Under the pieces are notes generated by a model, which saw only the letters and a list, made by a program, of their open reading frames with translations, was not told the DNA's origin and did no database searches. A DNA stretch of 11,733 nucleotides from Cytophagales bacterium (GTDB lineage Bacteria > Bacteroidota > Bacteroidia > Cytophagales > ES-bin-26): assembly GCA_014379925.1 (NCBI GenBank), contig JACMKY010000190.1, forward strand, positions 1-11,733, in the 5' to 3' direction. The position numbers and the translations under genes are program-made. Below are positions 1-8,221 of the stretch, one piece after another (the stretch's first letter is position 1; each line of letters begins with the position of its first letter).

Positions 1-605
1 ACCTGTCGCTCACTCACCACAACCGGCACCCCGCCCTTGATGATACCCGCCTTTTCGTGGGCGATTTCCGGTAGCGTGTTGCCCAGCAGGGCCTGGTGGT
101 CGTAACCGATGTTGGTGATCACCGACAATTCGGGCGTGATGACGTTGGTGGAGTCGAGCCGGCCGCCCAACCCCACTTCGACCACGGCCACGTCCACCGC
201 CCGGTGGGCGAAATAGTCGAAAGCCATTCCCACCGTCATCTCAAAGAAGGAGGGTTTGAGTGCTTCCAGGAAGGCCCGGTTTTGGGCCACGAAATGCACC
301 ACTGCTGCCGGCTCGATTTCCTGACCGTCCACGCGGATACGTTCGGTAAACGATCGGAGGTGCGGCGACGTGTAGAGGCCGGTTCGGTAGCCCGCCGATT
401 GCAGCACGGCGGCCAGCAGGTGCGAGGTACTCCCCTTGCCGTTGGTTCCCGCCACGTGGACGGACCGGAAACGGTGGTGCGGGTTTCCCAGGTGATGGCA
501 CAGCGCCAGCGTGTTGGTTAGATCGGGTTTGAGGGCCGCCGCCCCGATGCGGTGAAACATCGGCAGGCTTTGGTACAGATACGCGAGGGTTTCCGGGTAA
601 GTCAT
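1..605 (-). CDS. folC: Bifunctional folylpolyglutamate / dihydrofolate synthase, 3' end cut off by window
   Basis: Mur-ligase-family enzyme that joins glutamate to dihydropteroate and/or folates using ATP, in the cytoplasm. The 201 visible residues read from ATG at 605 to the window edge with no stop; the family is usually about 420-440 residues, so roughly half is present. The start MTYPETLAYL...LPMFHRIGAAA is typical of Bacteroidota FolC. The ATP-binding P-loop GTNGKGS lies at residues 53-59, the conserved VEVGLGGRLDSTN segment at 142-154, and NIGYDH...EKAGIIK at 165-190. It is the last visible gene of the minus-strand run, 75 bp after tonB. A tonB-folC order is familiar in this phylum and need not imply a functional link. 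Function is known from the family; no defect is visible in the part seen. Confidence 0.95.
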   Translation of the reverse strand, partial: MTYPETLAYLYQSLPMFHRIGAAALKPDLTNTLALCHHLGNPHHRFRSVHVAGTNGKGSTSHLLAAVLQSAGYRTGLYTSPHLRSFTERIRVDGQEIEPAAVVHFVAQNRAFLEALKPSFFEMTVGMAFDYFAHRAVDVAVVEVGLGGRLDSTNVITPELSVITNIGYDHQALLGNTLPEIAHEKAGIIKGGVPVVVSERQ

Positions 606-680
606 GCCAAGTGCGTAGGCGGGAGGCCGTCTACCGTTGCGGAAAGCAAAATGCCACCGCGCTACCCACCACTGCTTACG

Positions 681-1616
681 CTACCGGGACCGGATGATGA
701 ACGTAACCGTACCCGTGGAGGTGGGCGCGGGATTGGGGTTGTCGGAGGTGGGGCTGAACGTGAGTTTTTCCACTTCTTTCTTGCAGAGGGCCACCGTGGC
801 CGGGCCAACGGTTTGTTCAACCAGCACCACCGATTGGATATTGCCTTGGTCGTCGATCTTCACCCGGAAAACCACCTTTCCTTCTTCAACCAGGTCCTTG
901 TCGATCTTGGGTTTAAAATCCGGCACCCAACCGGTGATGCTGATGGCCGAGCCGGTGCCCGCCCCGCCCCCGGTGCCGCCGCCCGAACCCGGGTCGCCGT
1001 ACAACGCCTTGCCGTTGAGGGTTCCGCGCGGGTCACCCTGGTCGCCTACTGTGCCGGGTTTGTCGCCGTTGTTGTTGCCCACGGGCGCATTTTTGTTTCC
1101 CCCGGTGCCCCCCGAGCCGCTCTCCATCACCGCCCGCTGGTCGACCTTCGGTTCGGGTTTCTTCTCGACGGGTTTTTCGACCGGCTTCGGTGCCGGTTCC
1201 GTTTTCCGCTCAACGGGTTTTTCCACCGGTCTTTCTACCTTCGGCTCGGGCTTGTCCGTCTTTTTTTCCACCACCTCCACCGGGCTTTCCGCTTCGGTGG
1301 TGAGCGGGGTTTCGGGCGTTTTCCGGACGGGCTCCGCCGCGGGTTCCTCCACGGGGGCGGGCGTGGCGCGGGTTTTGGGTGGACCCGGTTTGGCATCCCG
1401 GTTTTTTGAATCGTTGGGAACGGCCACCGTCTGCACGTCGCCGAAGCCGGCCGGGTCCAGGCCGAAGTTCAGTTCCACACCCCCGGCCGACAACGGTGGG
1501 TCGGGGGCTCCCCAGGACACGAAAAGGGCCAGCAGCAACAGAATCAGGGCGTGGATAACCACCGACGCGGTCAGGGCGACGTTCCGGTTCTTCTTTTGTG
1601 CCTGGGCAGATACCAT
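681..1616 (-). CDS. TonB-family energy transducer
   Basis: 311-residue inner-membrane protein with the full TonB layout. A short basic cytoplasmic N-terminus (QKKNR) precedes one membrane span at about residues 14-36. A long Pro/Lys/Glu-rich periplasmic stretch follows at about 75-160, with repeated VEKPVE and PEPKV units. A Gly/Asn-rich linker covers 166-225, and a C-terminal TonB-like fold covers about 228-311 (GKVVFRVKIDDQGNIQSVVLVEQT, then KLTFSPT and TGTVTFII). TonB proteins pass proton-motive-force energy from an ExbB/ExbD motor to outer-membrane receptors. No exbB or exbD is in this window, so the motor would be supplied from elsewhere. It starts 28 bp after the HU/SPOR gene and is likely co-transcribed with it; no strong Shine-Dalgarno sequence precedes the ATG. 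Which receptor it serves cannot be told, but the barrel encoded two genes upstream is an obvious candidate. Confidence 0.88.
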   Translation of the reverse strand: MVSAQAQKKNRNVALTASVVIHALILLLLALFVSWGAPDPPLSAGGVELNFGLDPAGFGDVQTVAVPNDSKNRDAKPGPPKTRATPAPVEEPAAEPVRKTPETPLTTEAESPVEVVEKKTDKPEPKVERPVEKPVERKTEPAPKPVEKPVEKKPEPKVDQRAVMESGSGGTGGNKNAPVGNNNGDKPGTVGDQGDPRGTLNGKALYGDPGSGGGTGGGAGTGSAISITGWVPDFKPKIDKDLVEEGKVVFRVKIDDQGNIQSVVLVEQTVGPATVALCKKEVEKLTFSPTSDNPNPAPTSTGTVTFIIRSR

Positions 1617-1644
1617 AGTTGCTTGCTTTAAACGGAATAGGCGG

Positions 1645-2997
1645 CTACCGGACGTGTTTGAATACCCACGCGTTTTGGTAATCGTTTTTCACTCCTCCCA
1701 GCGTGGACGCGGCTTCCTGGAAAGTCGGGAAATCCGCGTGGGAGACTTTGTGCAGTTTGCTCTCCGGGCCGGGCAAAATTAATTTAGATTCCTCCACTCC
1801 CTTCATCACCAGCTTGTTTCTCAATACCATCGCGTTTTTTCTCCTGGTGAAGGAGCCAATGACGACGTAATAACGAGGAATATCGGTAGCAATTGCCACC
1901 CCGGCCGAGGTATCCTCGTCCACGGGTGCCGCATTGGCCGCAACCACCGCCCCGAAGCCAGTAGTTGAGTTCTCCAAGGCGGGTTGGGTGTCACCCACTT
2001 CCCCGGCGACTGGTAGTTCGCTTTCCTTCCCCGCCGCCGATTGGGTTGGGTTGTCCACCGTGGGGAAACTATCCGTCGGCAAGGGATTAGCCGGGCCAAC
2101 GACCGCCGGCTCCCCTGCCTCGTTGCCGGCTACCGACCGGCGGTTCGGGTTACGAGCGACGTAAGCGGTCCGAAAAGGGTTCATGCTGCTCAACAAGTTG
2201 TTGCCGTCGTCGAAAAACAGGAAAAGTCCGGTAGTCGTAGCGAGCAAAAGCACCAGTGGTACCACCACCAACAACCAGAGGCGCGAAGGGCGAACCGGGT
2301 TGCCTTCTCTGATCAATCCATCGTCTTCGTAGTAGTCGGCCTTTTCACGGGTCGTGGCCAAGCGGTCCGTCGACTCCGGCCGACCGATTCCGTGGTCCGG
2401 CGGCATCGGCCGACCGATTCCGGCGCGTTCGTCCTGGTTTGCCTGGGCGTTTGCCGAGGGATTTTTTGCGGATCTTCTCGCCACGGCACCCCAGTTGAAA
2501 GCCGTAGCCTTTCGCTGGGACCGGTCTTTGACCCGGTTCCGCAAGACGTTGCCCAAAGCGGCATTTTGTTGGGTAGCACCCCGCTCCACCGGTTTGTAGA
2601 GCAATTCGGGCAGGCCGAAACTGTCATTGAGGAAGTTAACCCGGTTGTCGGGTTCAAACTGCAATTTTTGCTCGTGGTTGAGAAACAACGTGCCCACTTC
2701 CTCCAGCCGGTACTTGTTCTTTTGCTTGATTTCCTCGCGAAGCTCCCGGGTAAAATTCCGGATATTCACCAGTGCCTCTTCCCGACTGATGCCCTCTTTA
2801 CGCGATGCGTAGCTGGCCAGCAAACCGTCGTTGAGCCGCAGCATTTCATTAAACGCAATGCTTTTGCTCGGTGGGGTGAACGTATGGCGGATGGAATGGA
2901 TTTCGGCGCTGACGTAATTGGCGATGAAGCCACCGAACTCCGGAATGACGACGCAATCCTGCTCGAAGAGCAGTTCCTTGATGTAGTTTGCTTTCAT
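1645..2997 (-). CDS. HU-CCDC81-like and SPOR domain membrane protein
   Basis: 450 residues from the preferred start at 2997. Residues 1 to about 135 (KELLFEQDCVVIPEFGGFIANY...) resemble the two-part HU-CCDC81-type domain found in Bacteroidota, which is predicted to be cytoplasmic. A basic, low-complexity linker follows, with GIGRP twice (193-197, 203-207). A strong membrane span lies at about 240-262. A Pro/Ala/Gly-rich periplasmic stretch then leads to a C-terminal SPOR-type domain at about 374-450 (RYYVVIGSFTRRKNA...). SPOR domains bind denuded glycan strands at division sites, so the protein could tie a cytoplasmic partner to peptidoglycan; this role is inference. The frame is open to another ATG at 3051, only 4 bp after the barrel gene's stop. 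The start at 2997 is chosen because the conserved domain begins there. Neither start has a Shine-Dalgarno sequence. Confidence 0.85.
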   Translation of the reverse strand: MKANYIKELLFEQDCVVIPEFGGFIANYVSAEIHSIRHTFTPPSKSIAFNEMLRLNDGLLASYASRKEGISREEALVNIRNFTRELREEIKQKNKYRLEEVGTLFLNHEQKLQFEPDNRVNFLNDSFGLPELLYKPVERGATQQNAALGNVLRNRVKDRSQRKATAFNWGAVARRSAKNPSANAQANQDERAGIGRPMPPDHGIGRPESTDRLATTREKADYYEDDGLIREGNPVRPSRLWLLVVVPLVLLLATTTGLFLFFDDGNNLLSSMNPFRTAYVARNPNRRSVAGNEAGEPAVVGPANPLPTDSFPTVDNPTQSAAGKESELPVAGEVGDTQPALENSTTGFGAVVAANAAPVDEDTSAGVAIATDIPRYYVVIGSFTRRKNAMVLRNKLVMKGVEESKLILPGPESKLHKVSHADFPTFQEAASTLGGVKNDYQNAWVFKHVR

Positions 2998-3055
2998 GAA
3001 CTGATAGGGTATAGAGGGCTCGGATAATTCATCCGGCCCTTGCGCCGGCATCCGA

Positions 3056-4930
3056 TCAAAAAGAATAAGTCAGACCTACCAGTGCGTTCAACCGCTGTTG
3101 CGGATAATACAGATACCGCTGGTACTTCTGAGCAAAGATATTGTTTATTAACAGGAAAGCGGAAAAATGAGTGGAAATTACGTAATCCACTTTCAAGCTC
3201 AGGTCCACCACCGGGTCCAGTTTGCGCACGCGGTTGGTCACGAAGTTCTTGCCCTGGATGCCGCCCAGGTAGTAGAAGTTGGCCCCGAAGTAGATTTTCT
3301 CCCGCACGTTGAAGGTATTGATCCAGGTGGCCGTCAGGGTGGGCCGGTGCCAGGCCGCTTCCACCTGCCGGACCCGGTAATTGTAGGCGTTCAGCGCGAG
3401 GGAGGAGCGAAAGCGCTCCGAAACGTGGTAGGCGACCTGGAACCCCAGGTCGAGCACCGAAGAAACGTCGGTGTTGTGGAGAATGGTGAAGCGGGATGTG
3501 TCGGAAGCGCTGTTGTTGAAAAAATACAGGTTCCGGTACCGGGCGGTGGCCACCCGCAGCTCGAACGTGACGTCGCGGTTGGCTCTGCCCCGGAGGCCCG
3601 CGTACAGTTCCCGCACCTTGTTGGTGTGCACCAGCGGCACGTTGGCCACCAAATACGGGTTGTCCTGCACAAACCCGCGCAGGGAGGTGCGTTGCAGGTC
3701 CCCGTCCAGCCCGCCGAAAGCCGTTACGTCGTCGGAGAGCGCGTAGGCAACGTCCACGGTCGGGTAAAAGTGGAGGGTCTTGGCCGTGGCCACGGTGTCG
3801 TTCTCGTACACCACGTTCAGGCTGGTCTTCACCGTCAGGGCATCCTGCGTGAGTTGGAAGTAGGGACGGAAACGGAACAGGTTGCGGCTCAGGTCGCCCC
3901 GCATGTCCTTGCGTTTGGTGACGTACAAGTCGGCGTTTAGCAAGGCCTTGATGTTGTCGGTGATGGGGTAGGCCGCGCTGAGTTGGGTGGTCCAGTCGAA
4001 CTCGGAGGCCTGGTAGTGGTCCTTGAGGTTGGTGAAGCGGGCACTCAGGTCGTAATCCAGGGGCGCTTCCTGGCTGGCGTTGGTGATGCGGCCTTCGAAG
4101 GAAAGCGTGTTGAAAACCTGTTCGATGTTTTTCCGCCCGTCCGAGGTCACGGTACCGGGGCGGTAGCCGTAGAAGTAATACTTGTCCCGGTTGTACTGCA
4201 CATCCGCCGAAAGCGTGGCCAGGTCCGTGAAGTACTTGCCTTGAAACCCAACCATGTTGGCACTGGTGGCCGAGTTCTCCCGGTCCACCGGCCCCACCTG
4301 GGAGGAGCGGTGCTTGAAACGGAGGCCGTAGGCGTAGTCGTCGGTGCGCTTGGTATTGAAGTAGCCTTCCGCGTTCAGGGTGGCGTAGTTGCCCACGCCC
4401 ACCCGCACGTGGTTGCCGTAGAGTTTGGTCAGCGGCTCCGTCGGCAGTTGCAGCACCCGGGGAGAAAACCGCAAATCACCGATGCGAAAGTTCTTTTCGC
4501 CGTAGTCGTAGTCCTGCCCGCGCGGGGCGGGCACGGCCGCCGTGGTCGGAATTTTTTCGAAGTTCCGGTTGGCTTCGGGTAGTTCGATCTTGCGGTCTTT
4601 CTCGATGACGATCTCCGCGCTCTCGATCTGCCCGTCTTCGCGGTATTTCACCTGGGAGAAGGCCGGGAAGGCGAACACCAAACTCAGCAGGGTAAGCAGA
4701 CCAGGAATCAGAAAGAAAGAGTTGAAGGCCGAACAGAAAAACAAGGAATTCCGAATCGCCGCCGTCCCCGGATGCGGCGCGATTCGACACTCCTTCGGTC
4801 CGCCGCTTCGGTTGGACCGGTCCACCGGTTCCGTAATCGGTGCGGCTACTTCGCAGGGATGCGGTGCGATTCGACGTTCAATCTTTCCCTTCAACATTCG
4901 AAATTCCTTGTTCATCAGTTCGATCTTCAT
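3056..4930 (-). CDS. Outer-membrane beta-barrel protein, TonB-receptor-like without plug
   Basis: 624-residue ORF. Residues about 70-92 (FFLIPGLLTLLSLVFAFPAFS) form a signal peptide core with likely cleavage near Gln93. A short conserved-looking segment follows (EIVIEKDRKIELPEANRNFEKIP, about 105-127), then some 450 residues of alternating aromatic/polar beta strands ending NALVGLTYSF. The C-terminal Phe is typical of barrels inserted by the BAM machinery. The strands resemble TonB-dependent receptor barrels, but there is no room for a plug domain. The gene lies 7 bp after the TPR gene, and AGAAGG precedes the ATG at 4930. The first ~60 residues are odd: they lie in front of the signal peptide, contain RIAPHP twice 29 residues apart, and are encoded almost entirely by an inverted-repeat element (4740-4912). 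The original start may have been lost; a TTG at 4744 would give a normal signal peptide. Ligand or role unknown. Confidence 0.83.
   Translation of the reverse strand: MKIELMNKEFRMLKGKIERRIAPHPCEVAAPITEPVDRSNRSGGPKECRIAPHPGTAAIRNSLFFCSAFNSFFLIPGLLTLLSLVFAFPAFSQVKYREDGQIESAEIVIEKDRKIELPEANRNFEKIPTTAAVPAPRGQDYDYGEKNFRIGDLRFSPRVLQLPTEPLTKLYGNHVRVGVGNYATLNAEGYFNTKRTDDYAYGLRFKHRSSQVGPVDRENSATSANMVGFQGKYFTDLATLSADVQYNRDKYYFYGYRPGTVTSDGRKNIEQVFNTLSFEGRITNASQEAPLDYDLSARFTNLKDHYQASEFDWTTQLSAAYPITDNIKALLNADLYVTKRKDMRGDLSRNLFRFRPYFQLTQDALTVKTSLNVVYENDTVATAKTLHFYPTVDVAYALSDDVTAFGGLDGDLQRTSLRGFVQDNPYLVANVPLVHTNKVRELYAGLRGRANRDVTFELRVATARYRNLYFFNNSASDTSRFTILHNTDVSSVLDLGFQVAYHVSERFRSSLALNAYNYRVRQVEAAWHRPTLTATWINTFNVREKIYFGANFYYLGGIQGKNFVTNRVRKLDPVVDLSLKVDYVISTHFSAFLLINNIFAQKYQRYLYYPQQRLNALVGLTYSF
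4740..4912. repeat. MITE-like inverted-repeat element inside the 5' end of the barrel gene
   Basis: Seen directly: the plus-strand arm aacaaggaattccgaat (4740-4756) is matched at 16 of 17 positions by the reverse complement of 4896-4912. Inside lie two direct copies of a 19-mer, ggatgcggYgcgattcgac, at 4770-4788 and 4857-4875, with one mismatch and an 87-bp offset. There is also a perfect 10-bp palindrome, ggaccggtcc, in the middle. No target-site duplication is evident next to the arms. Because 87 is a multiple of three, the repeat is read in frame as a duplicated RIAPHP peptide. I interpret it as a small non-autonomous repeat, or a related palindromic intergenic repeat, that landed between the TPR and barrel genes. 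Confidence 0.5.
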
Positions 4931-4937
4931 AACCCTT

Positions 4938-7900
4938 CTAACCTTTCTCCTCCAGCGCCTTCAGTTTGGCCTTTGCTTCTTCCACCACCGCTTTGTCGGG
5001 TGAGCGCTCGATGACGGAGGTCAACGTGGCCTTGGCCTGAAACACCTCGTCGAGCGCCACGTAGTTGTCGGCAATGAGCAGGAAGCCGCGGCCCCGCCAA
5101 TTTTCGTAGGAGCCGAACTTCTGGTTCAACTCGAAGAGGGCGTCGAGCGACTCCTTGTGTTTCTTCTGCTGGTAGAGCGCCTCCCCGATCAGGTACTGCG
5201 CCTCGGCCCCGTTCTCGTCCTTGGCGGAGTTCACCGTCCGCAGCAGTTCGTCCACGGCCTGGTCGTACTGTTTCTGCGCGTAGTAGGACTTGCCCCGGTA
5301 GAGCAGCGCCTTGTTCTGGGCGTTGACGGTGGCGCTGCCCTTGGTAATGATTTCGTCGGCGTAGAACCGGGCCGAGTCGTATTGGCTCAGGTGGTAGTAG
5401 GATTCCATCAGCCCGTTCCAGGCAACGCCCTGTTCTTTCTTGTTGCGGGCCGTCGAGAGGGAAGTCAGGTAGTAGTTGATGGCGTTGGGATAATTCTGGG
5501 CGGCAAATTCCATTTCGGCCAGCCGCGTCACCGACCGCGCCGCGTTGGGACTGCGTTTCTCGGCCACCACTTGTTGGTGGTACTTGAGGGCATTGGGGCG
5601 GTCGTTGAGGCGGTAGTACGATTCGCCGAGGTAGAACTTGGCGTCGTAGGCCAGGGCGTTGGCGGGGTAAGTGCGCAGGTAATTCCCGAAGGCGGCCACG
5701 GCTTGCTGGTATTTTTCGCCGAAGTACAAGCTCTTGGCGGCCTCGAACTCCACGTTTTCCAAGGCGCTGTCCTGCGGGTTGTTCTGCTTGTACTTCGCCA
5801 GTGCGTTGTTGAAATCTTCGGGCCGGCCGGCGTTGGTGAGGGCTTCCTGCAACCCCACGATGGCCTTGCTGGCCACGGGGCTCTTGCCGTAGTTGTCGAG
5901 AATGCGCTGGTAGTCGGCCACGGCCTTGTCGTACTGTTGCAGGTTGCCGTAGCCGATGGCGCGCTGTTGGAGGGCGAAGGGCACGAACGGGCTGCCCGGC
6001 CGCTTCTCAATCAGTTGGGAAAACTGGGCAACGGCTTCGGCGTAGTCACCCTTCTTGAGGGTCAGGTCCGCTTTCTGGAACAGGGCCCCGTCGGCGTAGC
6101 GCGACTTGGGAAACTGCGCGGCGTTGTCGAGCGCTTTCTTGGCTTCCGCGTCCTTGCCCTGGATGCCCAGGATGATGCCCTTCTGGTAATACGCGTAGTC
6201 CTTGTCGGCGATGTTCTGGGCAATGGCCAGGTCGTAGTGACGCACCGCTTCAGCGTAGTCTTTGGTCACGTAGTAGCAGTCGGCCAGCCGGACGACCGCA
6301 TCCTGGTAGTAGAGCTTATTGGGCGCGTTTTGCAGGCGGGTGGTGTACTCGCGGAAATGCACCAGCGCCTTTTCGTATTCCTTGCGGTTGTAGTACGCGT
6401 AGGCAATGCCGTAGCGGCTCTTGAGCACGTAGTCGTCGACGGTGGATTTGGCGCCTTCTTCGGCCCGGCGGAACACCGTGGCGTAGCTGGCAATGGCCTC
6501 CTCGAACTGGCGCCCCGCCGAGTGGGCCTCCCCTTTCCAGAAATGGGCCGCCAGCACCAATCCTCCGTCCACCGGGTTGCGCACCGACTTGTCGAAGAGA
6601 GGGACGGCTTCGGTAAAGCGCTCGTTGTTGAAGCTAGTCACGCCCTGGTTATAGGTGACACGCTGGTAAGCGGCCTGCGTGCGCGGGGTGGGCGTGGGAA
6701 TGCTTTCGATGTGGGCGATGGCTTCGGCGTAGTTGTTGGAATTGAGATAGGCTTCGCTCAACAGTTCGCTGGCTTCCGATTCGTGAGGACTCTTGGGATA
6801 GCTTTTCCGGAATTCCTTCAGGGCCGTGATGGCCTCGGCGTTATTACCCAGTTCGTAGAGCACCTTCACGTGGTTGAAACTCGCTTCTTCCTGCACTTGC
6901 CGGTTGGCCTTTCCCTGCCGGGCCTGGTCGAAAGCGGTGAGCGCAAAGGGCTTGTTGTTGGTTTGCAGGTACGACATCCCCAGGTAGTAGGCCGCGTACT
7001 GGCCGAGCGTGTCCTTCGACGAAGCAATGCTTTTGAAGGCATTGGCCGCTTCGGCGTAGTCTTTGGTCAGGTAGTACGAATGCCCGATGCGGTACTGCAC
7101 CTCCGGGGAGGGTTTGGCCTTGCGGCCGGGGGAGGCGTACTGCTTGAAGAAGGGCGCGGCCTTGTCGTAATCGCCCTTGCGGTAGTAGGCTTCGGCGGTC
7201 AGCAGGGAAAGTTCGTCGGCATTCTTGAGCGTCTTCGCCGGCGCACCGCCCGACGACGCACCCGCTTCACTGCCGGCCAGCGCCGATTCGGTGTAGGCCA
7301 GCAGTTCGTCGTACCGTTGCTGTTTGTAGTACACGTTGGCCACCATGTAGGGCACTTCGGCTTGGTAAGCCGGGTCTTTCTCGGCCTTTTTCAGATCGGT
7401 CAGGGCCTCCTCGTACTGGCCCCGCTTGTAGTTGCTGTAGCCCGCGTAGTAATTGGCGGCGGAAGTGTAGGGGTGGCTGGACCGCTTGAGTTCATCGAAC
7501 AGGGGATCGGCTTTGGCGAAGTCCTGCTTGCTGAAATGCGTATAAGCCAGCTTGAACTTCATTTCCGTGCGTTGCGAACGGTCGAGTTGGTCAGCGTCCA
7601 CCTTGGCAAAGTACTCCAGGGCTTTGTTGTAGTCTTTCTTGGCGAAGTAAAACCCGCCCAATTCGTAGTAGGCGAATTGGGCTTTGGGATGCTGCGGGTA
7701 GTCGGCAATGAAGCGCTCGATCCGGGTTTCGGCGTCGGGGTAGTAGAGGTACAGGGCGCAAACGCCGGCGTAGTACTGCGCATCCGCCACCTTCAGGTTG
7801 GGCGTGCCCGATTGAGTCGCCAACCGGATATACGCCTCAAAAGCTTGCTGGGCCGCGCCGTACTTCTGCTTGTCGAACAGTTCGAGGCCAGTGCGGTAGT

Positions 7901-8024
7901 GGGTTTCGTCGGCGGTCTGGTTGAGGGTGGCTTGCGCCAGGGTGGTACGGGGAGCGAGGAGAAAAGTCCCGCCGCCGAGGAAAAAAAACGGCAGCGTACG
8001 GATCAGAAAAAGATGGTTGCGCAT
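4938..8024 (-). CDS. Large exported tetratricopeptide-repeat protein
   Basis: 1028 residues from the ATG at 8024. The frame is open to another ATG at 8303, but the upstream 93 codons look non-coding, and the 8024 start gives a clean signal peptide (MRNHLFLIRTLPFFFLGGG...TLAQ, cleavage near residue 30). The rest is a near-continuous array of TPR-like helical pairs, with turns of the type G-Y-x-E-A: GQYEEAL, GDYDKAA, KDYAEAA, NNYAEAI, ERFTEAV, RQFEEAI, KEYEKAL, KDYAEAV, GDYAEAV, QQYDKAV, EKYQQAV, QNYPNAI, KQYDQAV. TPR arrays are protein-binding scaffolds; the signal peptide puts this one in the periplasm or on the outer membrane. It is the first gene of the minus-strand run, 7 bp ahead of the barrel gene, which suggests the two products work together. 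No enzymatic domain is visible. The partner is unknown. Confidence 0.87.
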   Translation of the reverse strand: MRNHLFLIRTLPFFFLGGGTFLLAPRTTLAQATLNQTADETHYRTGLELFDKQKYGAAQQAFEAYIRLATQSGTPNLKVADAQYYAGVCALYLYYPDAETRIERFIADYPQHPKAQFAYYELGGFYFAKKDYNKALEYFAKVDADQLDRSQRTEMKFKLAYTHFSKQDFAKADPLFDELKRSSHPYTSAANYYAGYSNYKRGQYEEALTDLKKAEKDPAYQAEVPYMVANVYYKQQRYDELLAYTESALAGSEAGASSGGAPAKTLKNADELSLLTAEAYYRKGDYDKAAPFFKQYASPGRKAKPSPEVQYRIGHSYYLTKDYAEAANAFKSIASSKDTLGQYAAYYLGMSYLQTNNKPFALTAFDQARQGKANRQVQEEASFNHVKVLYELGNNAEAITALKEFRKSYPKSPHESEASELLSEAYLNSNNYAEAIAHIESIPTPTPRTQAAYQRVTYNQGVTSFNNERFTEAVPLFDKSVRNPVDGGLVLAAHFWKGEAHSAGRQFEEAIASYATVFRRAEEGAKSTVDDYVLKSRYGIAYAYYNRKEYEKALVHFREYTTRLQNAPNKLYYQDAVVRLADCYYVTKDYAEAVRHYDLAIAQNIADKDYAYYQKGIILGIQGKDAEAKKALDNAAQFPKSRYADGALFQKADLTLKKGDYAEAVAQFSQLIEKRPGSPFVPFALQQRAIGYGNLQQYDKAVADYQRILDNYGKSPVASKAIVGLQEALTNAGRPEDFNNALAKYKQNNPQDSALENVEFEAAKSLYFGEKYQQAVAAFGNYLRTYPANALAYDAKFYLGESYYRLNDRPNALKYHQQVVAEKRSPNAARSVTRLAEMEFAAQNYPNAINYYLTSLSTARNKKEQGVAWNGLMESYYHLSQYDSARFYADEIITKGSATVNAQNKALLYRGKSYYAQKQYDQAVDELLRTVNSAKDENGAEAQYLIGEALYQQKKHKESLDALFELNQKFGSYENWRGRGFLLIADNYVALDEVFQAKATLTSVIERSPDKAVVEEAKAKLKALEEKG

Positions 8025-8059
8025 CGGCGGCCGAAAATAAGGGATTTGCGAATCAAACT

Positions 8060-8067
8060 CAAAAGTA
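8060..8067 (-). promoter_or_regulatory. Possible -7 box for the TPR-barrel-HU/SPOR-tonB-folC operon
   Basis: On the minus strand this reads TACTTTTG, an exact match to the Bacteroidota -7 consensus TAnnTTTG. It would give a leader of about 30 nt before the ATG at 8024. No TTTG or TTG element is found at the expected ~19-bp distance upstream, so the call is tentative. Confidence 0.3.
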
Positions 8068-8177
8068 ACGTAATCTGAGCCGGAGTTTGTATTCAGGAAA
8101 TTTTCCGGAAAACATTTTTTTGGAAGAAAGCAGTTTTTGAGCGGCCAACCGAATCGCTGTAAGATACTGAGTGGGGG

Positions 8178-8206
8178 CGCGTTGTCAAACCTGGTGAAGC
8201 AACGCG
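8178..8206. other. Inverted repeat (7-bp stem, 15-nt loop)
   Basis: CGCGTTG (8178-8184) pairs perfectly with CAACGCG (8200-8206). No T-run follows on either strand. It is one of two neighbouring hairpins upstream of the TPR gene. Confidence 0.45.
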
Positions 8207-8221
8207 GCCCGGGCGAATATA

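Noticed and set aside
637..1782. 381-codon plus-strand frame over the TonB gene
   Set aside because: Ser/Thr/Phe-rich low-complexity mirror of the Pro/Lys/Glu-rich TonB linker; TonB on the minus strand explains the region.
2376..2425. Repeated ggccgaccgattccg units as a mobile repeat
   Set aside because: Two copies only, inside the linker of the HU/SPOR gene and read in frame as GIGRP; more likely a local coding duplication.
2041..3027. 328-codon plus-strand frame over the HU/SPOR gene
   Set aside because: No recognisable domain; the minus strand has HU-like, membrane and SPOR parts in logical order.
5157..8078. 973-codon open frame on the plus strand, antisense to the TPR gene
   Set aside because: It mirrors the TPR gene, whose GC-rich codon use avoids the triplets that would read as stops on the other strand. 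The translation is a Val/Gly/Leu-rich pattern without domains, and the minus-strand frame has a clear signal peptide and TPR motifs.
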